Notes: generated by a model not told the origin, from the letters alone. Positions 24,507 through 33,667 are shown, counted from the stretch's first letter. The stretch: 64,000 bases of DNA from an uncultured Ruminococcus sp. (GCA_910577575.1 CAJTOG010000001.1:62001-126000); one strand, 5' to 3'. Translations and numbers: made by a program.

Positions 24507-26509
24507 ACAGCAGATTTTATCCTAAGCTTGCAGCAAGCAACATCAGAAAAAATGCAAGAACATATATTCCGTATATAATCACCTGTATTATTACAGTCGC
24601 CATGTATTATATAATGAAATCACTTTCGCTCAATGAAGGTCTTGAAAAAGTAAAGGGCGGTGAATCAGTTAAATCAATATTGTCCCTTGGCAGTGGCGTT
24701 ATAGCAATATTTTCATGCATTTTTCTGTTTTATACAAACAGTTTCCTTACCAAAAACAGAAAAAAGGAATTTGGTCTTTTCAATATTCTGGGCATGGAAA
24801 AAAGACATATTTCCAAAGTAATCGGCTATGAAAGCATATATGTAACAATTATAAGCCTTGCCGGCGGTTTTCTTGTGGGAATACTGCTCGACAAGCTGAT
24901 GTATATGATTATACTTAAAATCCTGAAAGCTGAAATCCCGCTCGGATTCTATATATCCAAAGAAGCAATTATAAGTACTCTTATACTTTTCAGCATTCTG
25001 TTCTTCCTGATATTTCTGAACTCCCTCAGAATGATTCATCTTTCAAAGCCTATTGAATTACTAAAAGGCGGAAATACTGGAGAAAAAGAACCAAAAGCAA
25101 AATGGTTTCTCGCTTTGCTGGGAGTTATCTGTCTCGGAACAGGTTATTATATTGCTTTAACGGTAAAAAATCCCGTAAAGGCACTGACTCTGTTTTTTGT
25201 TGCTGTTCTCCTTGTAATATTCGGCACATATATGATTTTTACGGCAGGAAGTATAGCTCTGCTTAAAATATTAAAAAAGAACAAAAGATATTATTATAAA
25301 ACAAATCACTTTATAAATGTTTCCGGCATGATGTACAGAATGAAACAGAATGCTGTCGGACTTGCAAACATATGCATACTTGCAACCATGGTACTGACTA
25401 CCGTTTCACCTACTGTATCAATGGTAACAGGTGTTGAGGACATTATTTTACAGCGTTATCCGTATCAGCTTGAATTTAATGCCTACAGCACAGATAAGAA
25501 AAAATTTGATGGTATAGTTGATATTGTAAATAAAACGGCAGATGAAGAAAATATAAAAATAAAAGAACGGGTTGTTTATTCAAGTTTACAGTTCAGTGCC
25601 TTGTATACTGGCGGTGATGAATTCTTTTTCGGCGATACCAATGATATAAGTATGCTTGATAATATTTATAATCTTAATTTCATCACTGCTGAGGATTATT
25701 CCAACTATATTGATGAAAAAATAACTTTGAATGATAATGAGGTAATATTCTATTCAGACAGTGTAAAATATGATAATGATAGCTTTAAGCTTTTTGACAA
25801 AACATATAATATAATCAAACACACTGACAAATATTTAAACGTTGGTCTTATGTCAGCAGACATCTGCCCCACTTTTGGCATTGTGGTAAAAGATATGGCA
25901 ACAATAGAATATCTTCAAGAGGAACAGAAAAAAATCTATGAAGAACACGGATATCCAAGCAATATAGTTTCACACTATCAGATTAATACCAATGGAAATA
26001 CAGATGAACAAATCAGACTGCATGATAAAATATGGGAAAAGATGAGTCCCTATGTTCAAGACAATGATATTGCATATCATATAGAATGCCGTGAAGCTGA
26101 ACGTGATTTTGCTTATGGACTATACGGCGGATTGTTTTTCCTCGGAATGTTCCTTAGCGTACTATTTACGATTGCAGCCGTGCTTATCATCTACTATAAA
26201 CAGATTTCAGAAGGATATGACGACAAAAAGCGTTTTGAAATAATGCAGAAGGTCGGAATGACGGAACAGGAAGTAAAAAAATCAATTCATTCGCAGGTTT
26301 TAACAGTGTTTTTCCTCCCGCTGATTACAGCCGGAATCCATACAGCTTTTGCTTTCCCGTTAATCAAAAAGATTCTTGCAATGATGATGCTTACTGATAC
26401 AAGACTTTATATCCTCTGTACTGTTACAAGTTTTCTGGTTTTTGCAGTAGTTTATGGCATAATCTATATGCTTACCGCCAAAGTTTACTATAAAATAGTC
26501 AGAAAATAG
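24503..26509 (+). CDS. ABC transporter permease (BceB-like)
   Basis: A 668-residue FtsX-family permease with about ten transmembrane segments and a large extracytoplasmic loop (about residues 310-530) between helices seven and eight, the hallmark of BceB permeases, where specificity for bacitracin, lantibiotics or other peptides resides. Helix two region KNRKKEFGLFNILGMEKRHI is the typical coupling segment. The peptide recognised here cannot be inferred. A strong terminator follows. Confidence 0.9.
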   Translation: MNSRFYPKLAASNIRKNARTYIPYIITCIITVAMYYIMKSLSLNEGLEKVKGGESVKSILSLGSGVIAIFSCIFLFYTNSFLTKNRKKEFGLFNILGMEKRHISKVIGYESIYVTIISLAGGFLVGILLDKLMYMIILKILKAEIPLGFYISKEAIISTLILFSILFFLIFLNSLRMIHLSKPIELLKGGNTGEKEPKAKWFLALLGVICLGTGYYIALTVKNPVKALTLFFVAVLLVIFGTYMIFTAGSIALLKILKKNKRYYYKTNHFINVSGMMYRMKQNAVGLANICILATMVLTTVSPTVSMVTGVEDIILQRYPYQLEFNAYSTDKKKFDGIVDIVNKTADEENIKIKERVVYSSLQFSALYTGGDEFFFGDTNDISMLDNIYNLNFITAEDYSNYIDEKITLNDNEVIFYSDSVKYDNDSFKLFDKTYNIIKHTDKYLNVGLMSADICPTFGIVVKDMATIEYLQEEQKKIYEEHGYPSNIVSHYQINTNGNTDEQIRLHDKIWEKMSPYVQDNDIAYHIECREAERDFAYGLYGGLFFLGMFLSVLFTIAAVLIIYYKQISEGYDDKKRFEIMQKVGMTEQEVKKSIHSQVLTVFFLPLITAGIHTAFAFPLIKKILAMMMLTDTRLYILCTVTSFLVFAVVYGIIYMLTAKVYYKIVRK

Positions 26510-26512
26510 ACA

Positions 26513-26548
26513 AATAGTCCCCTGCAAGAGCAGCAGGGGACTATTTTG
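26513..26548 (+). terminator. Terminator after the BceAB-like genes
   Basis: TAGTCCCCTGC and GCAGGGGACTA form an 11-bp perfect stem with a 7-base loop, followed by TTTTGTT. Confidence 0.88.
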
Positions 26549-26575
26549 TTAAATAAAGTAAATATTATTCTGCTA

Positions 26576-26604
26576 TTGACAAATCAAAAAATATAGTGTA
26601 TAAT
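26576..26604 (+). promoter_or_regulatory. Promoter of ylxM-ffh
   Basis: TTGACA (26576-26581), 17-base spacer, TATAAT (26599-26604): perfect consensus. Confidence 0.85.
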
Positions 26605-26638
26605 GTGTAAAGTGATTTTGCATTACAGGAGTTCAGTT

Positions 26639-26974
26639 ATGGCTAAGGAGCTTAAATTTGTACTGCTTCTTGACTGCTATGGCGATTTGCTTACCGACCA
26701 TCAGCGTAACATCATGGAGCTTTATTACTGTGAAGATTTGTCGCTCGCAGAAATCGGCTGTCCGATGGGTATAACAAGACAGGCTGTCAGAAGTCTTATA
26801 AAACGAACTGAAGATATTCTGCTCAAATATGAAGAAAAACTCAGGTTTGCCGAACGCCTTGAAAAAATGCGGAACTGCTTTGACAGGATAAATAAAACTG
26901 CTGAAAAAATCGAAGATAAAGAACTCAGGAAAATTATTTCTGATGAAATAAACAAAGGTCTCGACTTACTTTAA
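26639..26974 (+). CDS. ylxM: YlxM/p13 family DNA-binding protein
   Basis: A 111-residue protein with a sigma-70 region 4-like helix-turn-helix (LTDHQRNIMELYYCEDLSLA, then EIGCPMGITRQAVRSLIKR). The family is found next to ffh in Bacillota and is thought to act with the signal recognition particle; its exact role is unclear. I start it at 26639 (MAKELKF), which has GGAG 7 bases upstream; the frame extends to 26603 without a good ribosome binding site. ffh follows after 14 bases. Confidence 0.88.
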   Translation: MAKELKFVLLLDCYGDLLTDHQRNIMELYYCEDLSLAEIGCPMGITRQAVRSLIKRTEDILLKYEEKLRFAERLEKMRNCFDRINKTAEKIEDKELRKIISDEINKGLDLL

Positions 26975-26988
26975 ACGGAGGAAAAAGC

Positions 26989-28374
26989 ATGGCATTTGAA
27001 GGTCTTTCTGAAAAATTGAATAACGTCTTTAAAAAGTTGAAATCACGTGGAAAACTTACTGAAAAAGATGTAAAAGAGGCTATGCGTGAAGTTAAACTCG
27101 CACTCCTCGAGGCTGATGTAAGCTATAAAGTCGTTAAAGACTTTGTTAAAAAAGTTTCTGAACGTGCTGTCGGTGAAGATGTTCTTGCAAGCCTTACTCC
27201 CGCACAACAGGTTGTTAAAATAGTCAATGAAGAACTTTGTGCTCTTATGGGTAACAGTAATTCAAGAATAAACTTCGCAAAAAATCCGCCGACTGTAATA
27301 ATGATGTGCGGACTACAGGGTTCAGGAAAAACAACTCATGCCGCAAAACTTGCTAAAATGCTTAAAAAAGAAGGTCACAGACCATTGCTTGCCGCCTGCG
27401 ATATATACCGTCCTGCTGCAATAAATCAGCTTCAGGTTGTTGGTAAAAAAGCGGATGTAAAAGTATTTGAAATGGGACAGATTGACCCTGTAATAATTGC
27501 CAAGCAAGCTCTTGCTTATGCTAAAGACTATGGTCATGATATTCTTATTATTGATACCGCCGGTCGTCTCCATATTGATGAGACACTCATGGACGAGCTG
27601 AAAAATATTAAGGAACTCACAAATCCTCATGAAATAATGCTTGTTGTTGATGCAATGACCGGTCAGGACGCCGTAAACGTTGCAGAAGCCTTTGATAAAG
27701 CTGTAGGTATTACAAGTGTACTCATGTCAAAACTTGATTCAGATACAAGAGGCGGTGCGGCACTATCTGTATTGTCAGTTACAGGAAAGCCTATAAAATA
27801 TGTAGGCATGGGAGAAAAGCTCGACGATTTCGAACAGTTCCACCCCGAAAGAATGGCATCCCGTATTTTAGGCATGGGCGATGTTCTTACGCTTATCGAA
27901 AAAGCTGAAAATGTAATGACCCAGCAGGAAGCTGAAAAACTTACTAAAAAATTCAAAGAAAATACCTTCAGTATGGATGACCTGCTTAATCAAATGAAAC
28001 AGATTCGTAAAATGGGAAGTATGAAGTCCATTATAGGAATGCTTCCCGGTCTGAGTGATAAAATTAAAGATGTTGATATTGATGACAGTCAACTCAACAG
28101 AATTGAAGCTATAATTACTTCAATGACAAAATCTGAACGTGCTAAACCTTCAATTATAAATCCGTCAAGAAAAAGACGTATTGCAGCAGGTTCAGGTACT
28201 AAAGTTGAGGAAGTAAACAGACTTCTGAAACAGTTCGACCAAATGCAGAAAATGATGAAGCAATTTACAGGTAAAAACAGTAAGATGAACTTACGTAAAG
28301 CACGTAAACAGCTCGCAGGCATGAATTTTGACAAGATTGCAGGTAAAGGCGGAGGAAATCTTCCTCCAATATAA
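26989..28374 (+). CDS. ffh: Signal recognition particle protein Ffh
   Basis: The GTPase of the signal recognition particle, which binds signal peptides at the ribosome and delivers them to FtsY and the membrane. In 461 residues: N domain (1-90), G domain with GLQGSGKTTHAAKLA, DTAGRLHID and KLDSDTRGG, and a methionine-rich M domain (about 300-440) with SGTKVEEVNRLLKQF-like GSGTKVEEVNRLLKQFDQM for SRP RNA binding. The G domain has T and H where the common form has KTTT. GGAGG precedes the start. Confidence 0.95.
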   Translation: MAFEGLSEKLNNVFKKLKSRGKLTEKDVKEAMREVKLALLEADVSYKVVKDFVKKVSERAVGEDVLASLTPAQQVVKIVNEELCALMGNSNSRINFAKNPPTVIMMCGLQGSGKTTHAAKLAKMLKKEGHRPLLAACDIYRPAAINQLQVVGKKADVKVFEMGQIDPVIIAKQALAYAKDYGHDILIIDTAGRLHIDETLMDELKNIKELTNPHEIMLVVDAMTGQDAVNVAEAFDKAVGITSVLMSKLDSDTRGGAALSVLSVTGKPIKYVGMGEKLDDFEQFHPERMASRILGMGDVLTLIEKAENVMTQQEAEKLTKKFKENTFSMDDLLNQMKQIRKMGSMKSIIGMLPGLSDKIKDVDIDDSQLNRIEAIITSMTKSERAKPSIINPSRKRRIAAGSGTKVEEVNRLLKQFDQMQKMMKQFTGKNSKMNLRKARKQLAGMNFDKIAGKGGGNLPPI

Positions 28375-28386
28375 GAAATTATCATT

Positions 28387-28659
28387 ATGAATATTATGAT
28401 AAGTGAACCCGTTCAGTTTCTTTTATATATAAGACACAGAAGTAGGCATTATCATCATAGTTCAGGCAGAAATATGTCCCTTTCCGGACTTCTTATATTT
28501 CTTGCAGGTGCAATATTGATTTATATCACTTTAAAAACAACTCTCATTGAAAAAATTATTTCAAATGAGCTTATCCGAACTATATTGAAAATCATTATTA
28601 CCCTTATTGGTATTTCATTTATTATCAGCTCATTTGTTTTTGATACACATTCAAATTAA
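28387..28659 (+). CDS. Small membrane protein, unknown function
   Basis: A 90-residue frame between ffh and rpsP. It starts with a His/Arg-rich polar segment (YIRHRSRHYHHSSGR) and has two predicted transmembrane helices (about 33-50 and 63-83) on either side of a charged turn. No family was recognised and no strong ribosome binding site precedes the ATG, so expression would depend on read-through from ffh. Its position in a conserved translation and secretion operon and its clear membrane pattern favour a real gene. Confidence 0.5.
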   Translation: MNIMISEPVQFLLYIRHRSRHYHHSSGRNMSLSGLLIFLAGAILIYITLKTTLIEKIISNELIRTILKIIITLIGISFIISSFVFDTHSN

Positions 28660-28720
28660 ATTTCATACAGATTATTCTGTTTGAATATACAAAAATACTA
28701 TTTCCGGAGGTGAAATTAAA

Positions 28721-28963
28721 ATGGCAGTAAAAATCAGATTGAGAAGAATGGGTGCTAAAAAAGCTCCTTTTTACCGTGTTGTTGTTGCTGATTCAAGATA
28801 CCCCAGAGATGGAAGATTCGTTGAAGAAATCGGCTACTATGACCCAACAAAAGAACCATCTGTAATCAAGATTGATGCTGATAAGGCTAAGGCTTGGATT
28901 GCTAAGGGTGCACAGCCTACAGATACAGTGAAGAGTCTTCTTAAAATTGAAGGTATTCTTTAA
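28721..28963 (+). CDS. rpsP: 30S ribosomal protein S16
   Basis: The 80-residue sequence opens with MAVKIRLRRMGAKKAPFYRV and has SRYPRDGRFVEEIGYYDP, the diagnostic S16 pattern. It binds 16S rRNA in the 30S body. CCGGAGGTG is a strong ribosome binding site. It lies in the usual ffh-rpsP-khpA order. Confidence 0.97.
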   Translation: MAVKIRLRRMGAKKAPFYRVVVADSRYPRDGRFVEEIGYYDPTKEPSVIKIDADKAKAWIAKGAQPTDTVKSLLKIEGIL

Positions 28964-28970
28964 TTACTCG

Positions 28971-29024
28971 AAGCTAAGGAGAAAGAGGAGAGACTTAATG
29001 TCTCTGCCTCTGTTCCGTAAGCTT
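28971..29024 (+). other. Long structured spacer between rpsP and khpA
   Basis: The spacer folds as one rod: AAGCT and GGA at its 5' side pair with TCC and AGCTT at its 3' side, and inside AGAGG-AGAGAC (28984-28994) pairs with GTCTCT-G-CCTCT (29000-29011) around the loop TTAAT. No T tract follows, so it is not a terminator. It sits directly before the khpA ribosome binding site. Confidence 0.55.
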
Positions 29025-29044
29025 ACTTACTCTATGGAGGAAAT

Positions 29045-29278
29045 ATGAAAAATTTACTTTATGCAGTTACAGCAGGTCTTGTTGAGGACAAATCTGCTAT
29101 AAAAATTACTGAAGATGCTCCGGATGAGGAAGGTGTTATAAATTTTCATCTTTCTGTTGCTCCTGATGATATGGGACGTGTTATCGGTAAGCAGGGCAGA
29201 ATTGCCAAAGCCCTCAGAACAATAATGAGAGCAGGTGCAGCTAAAAGAGACCTTAAGGTTACTGTTACTATTGAATAA
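29045..29278 (+). CDS. khpA: KH-domain RNA-binding protein KhpA
   Basis: A 77-residue single KH domain with the GxxG loop in RVIGKQGRIAKALRTIMRAG. KhpA pairs with KhpB (Jag) in many Bacillota and influences cell division and envelope genes through RNA binding; the Jag gene is at 54.8 kb in this window. GGAGG precedes the ATG. It ends the rpsP operon, before a terminator. Confidence 0.9.
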   Translation: MKNLLYAVTAGLVEDKSAIKITEDAPDEEGVINFHLSVAPDDMGRVIGKQGRIAKALRTIMRAGAAKRDLKVTVTIE

Positions 29279-29279
29279 T

Positions 29280-29314
29280 AAAAAAGCGAACCTGGTGAAC
29301 AGATTCGCTTTTTT
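29280..29314 (+). terminator. Terminator after khpA
   Basis: AAAAAAGCGAA pairs with TTCGCTTTTTT around a 13-base loop, giving a stem ending in a T run. Confidence 0.85.
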
Positions 29315-29332
29315 ATTATTATAAAAAACAAA

Positions 29333-29549
29333 AGCAGAAAACCTTTGGAGGACAGCTTCCCGCTTTTATAATTTCTGCTATAAAAAGCAGAACAAAAATA
29401 AAACATATACACTAAAAATTGGTTGCAGCATTTCACCCCCGCCAGCCCGACGGGGACGCAGCCGCAAATTTGATAAAGGATGAATTTTGAAAAAAACATT
29501 TTAGAAAGTGCTGATAACAGCATAATGCTATTTCTGCAACCCCTTCCAC
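29333..29549 (-). ncRNA. Candidate structured non-coding RNA with own promoter and terminator
   Basis: On the minus strand a predicted start near 29549 is followed by GGTTGCAG (29541-29534), which pairs with CTGCAACC (29428-29421) to close a 121-base domain. Inside are small hairpins (AGCAT-A-TGCT type near 29528-29515, GCTG-TTAT-CAGC) and a very GC-rich block at 29435-29465 with CCCCG/CGGGG pairing, in sharp contrast to the AT-rich surroundings. A second hairpin AGCAGAAA (29379-29372) / TTTCTGCT (29340-29333) followed by TTTTGTTTTTT can end the transcript. No coding frame fits. It does not match 6S, SRP, RNase P or tmRNA landmarks that I know. Confidence 0.6.
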
Positions 29550-29555
29550 AATCTC

Positions 29556-29584
29556 ATTATAACATACAAAAACAAAATATTCAA
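29556..29584 (-). promoter_or_regulatory. Promoter of the candidate non-coding RNA
   Basis: Minus strand TTGAAT (29584-29579), exactly 17 bases, TATAAT (29561-29556). Its only downstream target is the structured region, since the nudix gene ends upstream at 29664. Confidence 0.7.
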
Positions 29585-29663
29585 ATATATATTTTTTATC
29601 ACTATATATAAATAAAACATAAACTTTGCATATTTTATATAAAATCAAAATGTATTTATTTGT

Positions 29664-30077
29664 TCAGATTGCTTCCTTTATGGCTGATTTTGCTTTTGTT
29701 ACAATAGTTTTATCGTTTTCATATGACAATATGTTTGAAGCATGAGCTATATCAACCCAGCGTATTTCTGCAATTTCATCTTCTTGAGCATGAAAAAATA
29801 CATTTCTTGCTTTGGCAAGAAAATATACAACAACTTTCAAAGTATCTTTCTTAGGAGAATACGTTACAGTTTCCCTGAAAGACGGGTCGATAATTACATC
29901 TATATCTGTTTCCTCCTTAATTTCACGTCTGGCGGTTTCAATTTCCGTTTCACCTTTTTCAACATGTCCTTTAGGAAATGACCAATGACCGCTGTTGATA
30001 TGTTTAATCAAAAGAATTTCTGTATTGCCGTGATATTTGCGATAAACTATAGCTCCGCATGATTTTTCATGAAGCAT
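29664..30077 (-). CDS. NUDIX hydrolase
   Basis: A 137-residue nudix protein with the box GHVEKGETEIETARREIKEE; the usual glycine after EE-x is Asp (TDI). The pattern FPKGHVEKGE, with Ser-Phe-Pro-Lys before the box, resembles bis(5'-nucleosyl)-tetraphosphatases of the Ap4A type, but the substrate is uncertain. I start it at 30077 (MLHEKSCG), which has AAAGGAG 7 bases upstream; the frame could extend to 30110. Confidence 0.85.
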   Translation of the reverse strand: MLHEKSCGAIVYRKYHGNTEILLIKHINSGHWSFPKGHVEKGETEIETARREIKEETDIDVIIDPSFRETVTYSPKKDTLKVVVYFLAKARNVFFHAQEDEIAEIRWVDIAHASNILSYENDKTIVTKAKSAIKEAI

Positions 30078-30283
30078 AAACGCTCCTTTCTGCCCTTCGG
30101 CATGATTCAATTTTTGTTATTATTCAAAATAATTATATCACCTTTTTTTTAATTTGTCTATAGCAAATTCAAGAATTATATCCCGAATTCTGAAAACAAA
30201 TTGTCTTTATAAAAAGGCAAAATACATTAAAAAACATCTTAAATAAAAAGTCAGAATGGAATTTAAAATTTGTTTGAAAATAC

Positions 30284-30312
30284 TTGCAAAAATATAAAAA
30301 ATGTAGTATAAT
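30284..30312 (+). promoter_or_regulatory. Promoter of the yfhO-like gene
   Basis: TTGCAA (30284-30289), 17-base spacer, TATAAT (30307-30312). The rest of the gap 30078-30283 is AT-rich with nothing else recognised. Confidence 0.75.
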
Positions 30313-30388
30313 ATAAAAGATAATATAATCGGGGAATATGTCTGTTTTATAAGATTTGTCCCCCGTGAACAAAAAGGAGGAACATCAT

Positions 30389-33300
30389 TTGTCAAAAGCA
30401 AAAGCCGTCAGCAGTAAGCCGGAACTGGCACTCCCGACAAAACCGCTGGAAAAAGTCAAGCTCATGCCGATGTATTATGTGGCTGCATTTCTTATTCCCG
30501 CACTGCTGACATTAATCGCCTATGCAATCTTCGGGGTATATCCTTTCGGAGAGCGTTCGGTACTGACTCTCGACTTGAATGGTCAGTATGTCTATTATTT
30601 TGAGAATATCCGTGAAACATTCTGGAGCGGAGAAAGTCCGCTTTACAGCTGGTCAAGAAATCTTTCCGGTGGTTATCAAGGTGTAATCGGTTATTACCTC
30701 GCAAGCCCCTTCACTTTTATAGTAATCCTGCTCCCCAGAAGCATGATTATTGAAAGTCTCATGATTATGCAGTTATGTAAAATCGGTGCGTGCGGAGCAA
30801 CTTTCTTTGCCTATGCATATCACGCTAAAAACGTCAAGCCCTTACAGTCAGTTATCTTTGCAGTAATGTATGCCCAGATGTCATATGTTGCAATCCAACT
30901 TATTGACCCTATGTGGATTGACGGTCCTATCTTCCTGCCACTTGTAATCCTCGGACTTGAATATCTCATTGAGGATGGCAGAAAAATCAATTATATCATT
31001 CCGCTTGCAATCATGTTCATCGCAAACTTCTATATCGGATTCATGATTGCAATATTCGTTGCTTTATATTTTGTTTACTATCTGTTCTTCGGTGCAAAAA
31101 GAAAATTCAACGGCATATCTGATTATGCCAAAACCATCGGAAGAATGGTTCTTTCAACAGGAGTTGTACTGATGTGCAGTTATATCATGATAATGCCGGT
31201 ATATAATGCACTCGCTTTGGGTAAGTTCGATTTCTCTGTACCTGATTACACTATGAAAACTATGTTCAATCCGATTGAACTTCTTCCTACTCTCATGCCG
31301 AACCAGTATTATTCAGTAAACGTTGATGAAGGTACGAGAATGTATGGAAGACCTGAAATTTATTGTGGTGTTCTTACTCTTGTCCTTGTTCCACTTTACT
31401 ATTCAATCAAGGATATAAAAACTAATCGAAAAATCGGCTATTCATTTATTTTACTGGTAATGTTCATAAGTATGTGGATAAAACCTGTAAATATGATGTG
31501 GCACGGTGGACAAGACCCTAACTGGCTTCCTTACAGATATTCTTTCCTTGTATCATTTGTACTTGTTTCAATGGCTGCGGAGGCATTTTCTCATATTGAA
31601 AAATCAAAACTGACGATAAAACAACCTGCTGTCGTCTTTGCGATAATTGCAGTACTTTGTTTTGTATATGATGCAATTCAGCCCAATTTCAACTATAATG
31701 AGGACAGATATAAATATGCAGCAATAATGCCATATTCTGAAAACGTAACCATAAACGGTGAATCAACAGAGCATCTGTTTTTAGGTACTATTGTGTTCGG
31801 TACAGCACTTTCGGCAATATATCTTGTATTCCTCTGGCTGATAAGCAACTCCAAAAACAAAAAGGGTAAAACTGTACTTTCTGTTGTTATGGCGGCATTT
31901 GTACTGTTTGAGGCAGGATACAATGCTTTTGACACTATTTTCAAAATAGACAAGGAAGTTTATTATTCATCCAGAGCCTCATACAATACAATACAAAATG
32001 CACCGAATATCACTGCACAGCTTGAGGAATATGATAATGGATTCTACCGTGCAGAAAAAACATTCTTCAGAAATGTAAACGACAATCAGGCTTATGATTT
32101 AAAGGGTATTTCACATTCAAGTTCAGTCATGAATGCAAGAATTATTCGTTTTATTGAAACTCTTGGATATACTACCAAAACTTATGAAACACGCTATGAC
32201 GGCAATACCCCCATCGCTGATTCACTTCTTGGTATAAAGTATGTCCTTGATGACCCTTCTATCAGAAACGGATGCGAATCATTACTCAGCCCATACTACA
32301 ACAAAGTTTTCTCTACAACATATCCTACCGAAAATGAAGAGAAAACTATCGATGTCTATGAAAACCCCGATGCACTCCCGATTGGTTTTATGGCTGATGA
32401 TGATATACTCCGCCTCAGCTATCTCGGCAATGACAATCCATTCAACAGCATGAACAACTTCCTCAGCTCTCTTACAGGAAGCACTCCCGACTATACCAAT
32501 CTCGTTCCAAAGAATTATTTCAAGAGAATTTCAGGTTCAGAAAATCCGGAAGTCGCATTGAATGAATGCTGGGAATCAAATTACAATGGTCAGCACTGTT
32601 ATAATGCAAATGCAGGTGCAGGAGACCCAACTGTGGGAATCCATATAACCGCCGAAACTGATGAACCGATTTATATGTATCTCAAATCAGACAATCCTAA
32701 AAAGTGCAACCTGTGGGTATCTTCTACAAAAGACCCCGAAACAGGTGAATTTCCGATTGACTCTTTCGACGGCTACGGAAGCTATTACGATGGATACGAC
32801 TATTCAATAGTCAATATCGGTTCATATCCGGCTGGCACTGAATTGGAAGTACGTCTCACTATTATTCAGCAGGATAAAACAGGAAACAATGAATATATCA
32901 TGATAAAGGACTTCCAGTTCTATCACTTTGACTATGACGCTTTTCATGAAGATATTGAAAAGCTCAAAGCTAATCCATGGAATCTTGATTTAAGCAAAAC
33001 AAAAGACAATTATCTCATTGGTGAAGTTGACGCACAGGCTGGTCAGATTTTCTATACCTCTATTCCTTATGAACCCGGCTGGACTGTTAAGGTTGACGGT
33101 AAAAAGGTAAGTGAACAGTTTGAGGAAACTTTCACTGAAGATGGAACAAGCATAATGCGCAACTATACAGATGGTGGAGACGGACAAATTGTAATCCTCA
33201 ATGCACTTATGGGTATACGTCTGTCTGAAGGTCATCACACTATTGAAATGAAATACACTCCTCCAGGATTCAATCTTGGCATAATTCTTCTTATTCTTGG

Positions 33301-33577
33301 TATCGGTGCGGTTGTTATGTTCTTTATATGGGACAGAAAAAACAATCAGGTCCTTATTCTCAGAAAGCAGGGACTTGTCATTGACGACAATCCTCCAAAG
33401 GCAGAGAAAACACCTGTCAAGAATATCATCAAATCAAAAGGTGCGGTTTCACAGACAAAACTCAACGAACCGAAACAAGAACCGGAACTGGAATTTGAAT
33501 ATGAACTGGAATCCGAAACCAAATCAGAACCTGACGCAGGAGCAGTAGGTGCTGACTTCAGTAAAAAATCAGATTAA
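30389..33577 (+). CDS. YfhO family membrane protein
   Basis: A membrane protein of about 1,062 residues with roughly a dozen transmembrane helices in the first 530 residues, a large extracytoplasmic beta-rich region (about 560-960, ending in YEPGWTVKVDGK) and a last helix near 980, followed by a long K/E-rich cytoplasmic tail. YfhO is a GT-C-fold protein that in Bacillus and Listeria takes part in glycosylation of lipoteichoic acid. The GT-C start motif appears as LTLDLNGQYVYYF. Start: AAAGGAGG lies 8 bases before a TTG at 30389, so I prefer this over the upstream GTG/TTG options. Confidence 0.85.
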   Translation: MSKAKAVSSKPELALPTKPLEKVKLMPMYYVAAFLIPALLTLIAYAIFGVYPFGERSVLTLDLNGQYVYYFENIRETFWSGESPLYSWSRNLSGGYQGVIGYYLASPFTFIVILLPRSMIIESLMIMQLCKIGACGATFFAYAYHAKNVKPLQSVIFAVMYAQMSYVAIQLIDPMWIDGPIFLPLVILGLEYLIEDGRKINYIIPLAIMFIANFYIGFMIAIFVALYFVYYLFFGAKRKFNGISDYAKTIGRMVLSTGVVLMCSYIMIMPVYNALALGKFDFSVPDYTMKTMFNPIELLPTLMPNQYYSVNVDEGTRMYGRPEIYCGVLTLVLVPLYYSIKDIKTNRKIGYSFILLVMFISMWIKPVNMMWHGGQDPNWLPYRYSFLVSFVLVSMAAEAFSHIEKSKLTIKQPAVVFAIIAVLCFVYDAIQPNFNYNEDRYKYAAIMPYSENVTINGESTEHLFLGTIVFGTALSAIYLVFLWLISNSKNKKGKTVLSVVMAAFVLFEAGYNAFDTIFKIDKEVYYSSRASYNTIQNAPNITAQLEEYDNGFYRAEKTFFRNVNDNQAYDLKGISHSSSVMNARIIRFIETLGYTTKTYETRYDGNTPIADSLLGIKYVLDDPSIRNGCESLLSPYYNKVFSTTYPTENEEKTIDVYENPDALPIGFMADDDILRLSYLGNDNPFNSMNNFLSSLTGSTPDYTNLVPKNYFKRISGSENPEVALNECWESNYNGQHCYNANAGAGDPTVGIHITAETDEPIYMYLKSDNPKKCNLWVSSTKDPETGEFPIDSFDGYGSYYDGYDYSIVNIGSYPAGTELEVRLTIIQQDKTGNNEYIMIKDFQFYHFDYDAFHEDIEKLKANPWNLDLSKTKDNYLIGEVDAQAGQIFYTSIPYEPGWTVKVDGKKVSEQFEETFTEDGTSIMRNYTDGGDGQIVILNALMGIRLSEGHHTIEMKYTPPGFNLGIILLILGIGAVVMFFIWDRKNNQVLILRKQGLVIDDNPPKAEKTPVKNIIKSKGAVSQTKLNEPKQEPELEFEYELESETKSEPDAGAVGADFSKKSD

Positions 33578-33583
33578 CAAAAT

Positions 33584-33613
33584 AAAAACCTGTCCAAAAT
33601 GGACAGGTTTTTT
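33584..33613. terminator. Bidirectional terminator between yfhO-like gene and tRNA-Thr
   Basis: AAAAACCTGTCC-AAAAT-GGACAGGTTTTTT, with T runs in both directions; it can end both the yfhO-like mRNA (plus) and the tRNA transcript (minus). Confidence 0.88.
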
Positions 33614-33667
33614 ACTTAAATAAAGAACCTACTGAAAACGTATATACCCGATTTCAATAAACAGTTT

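Noticed and set aside
5832..26581. Identical 14-mer TTCTGCTATTGACA at two promoters (about 5832 and 26568)
   Set aside because: With this window size and base composition a shared 14-mer containing a -35 box is expected by chance.
29433..29648. Minus-strand frame of 71 residues across the candidate RNA and its promoter
   Set aside because: It spans the promoter, uses the GC-rich structured block as C-terminus and has no ribosome binding site; the RNA explanation fits better.
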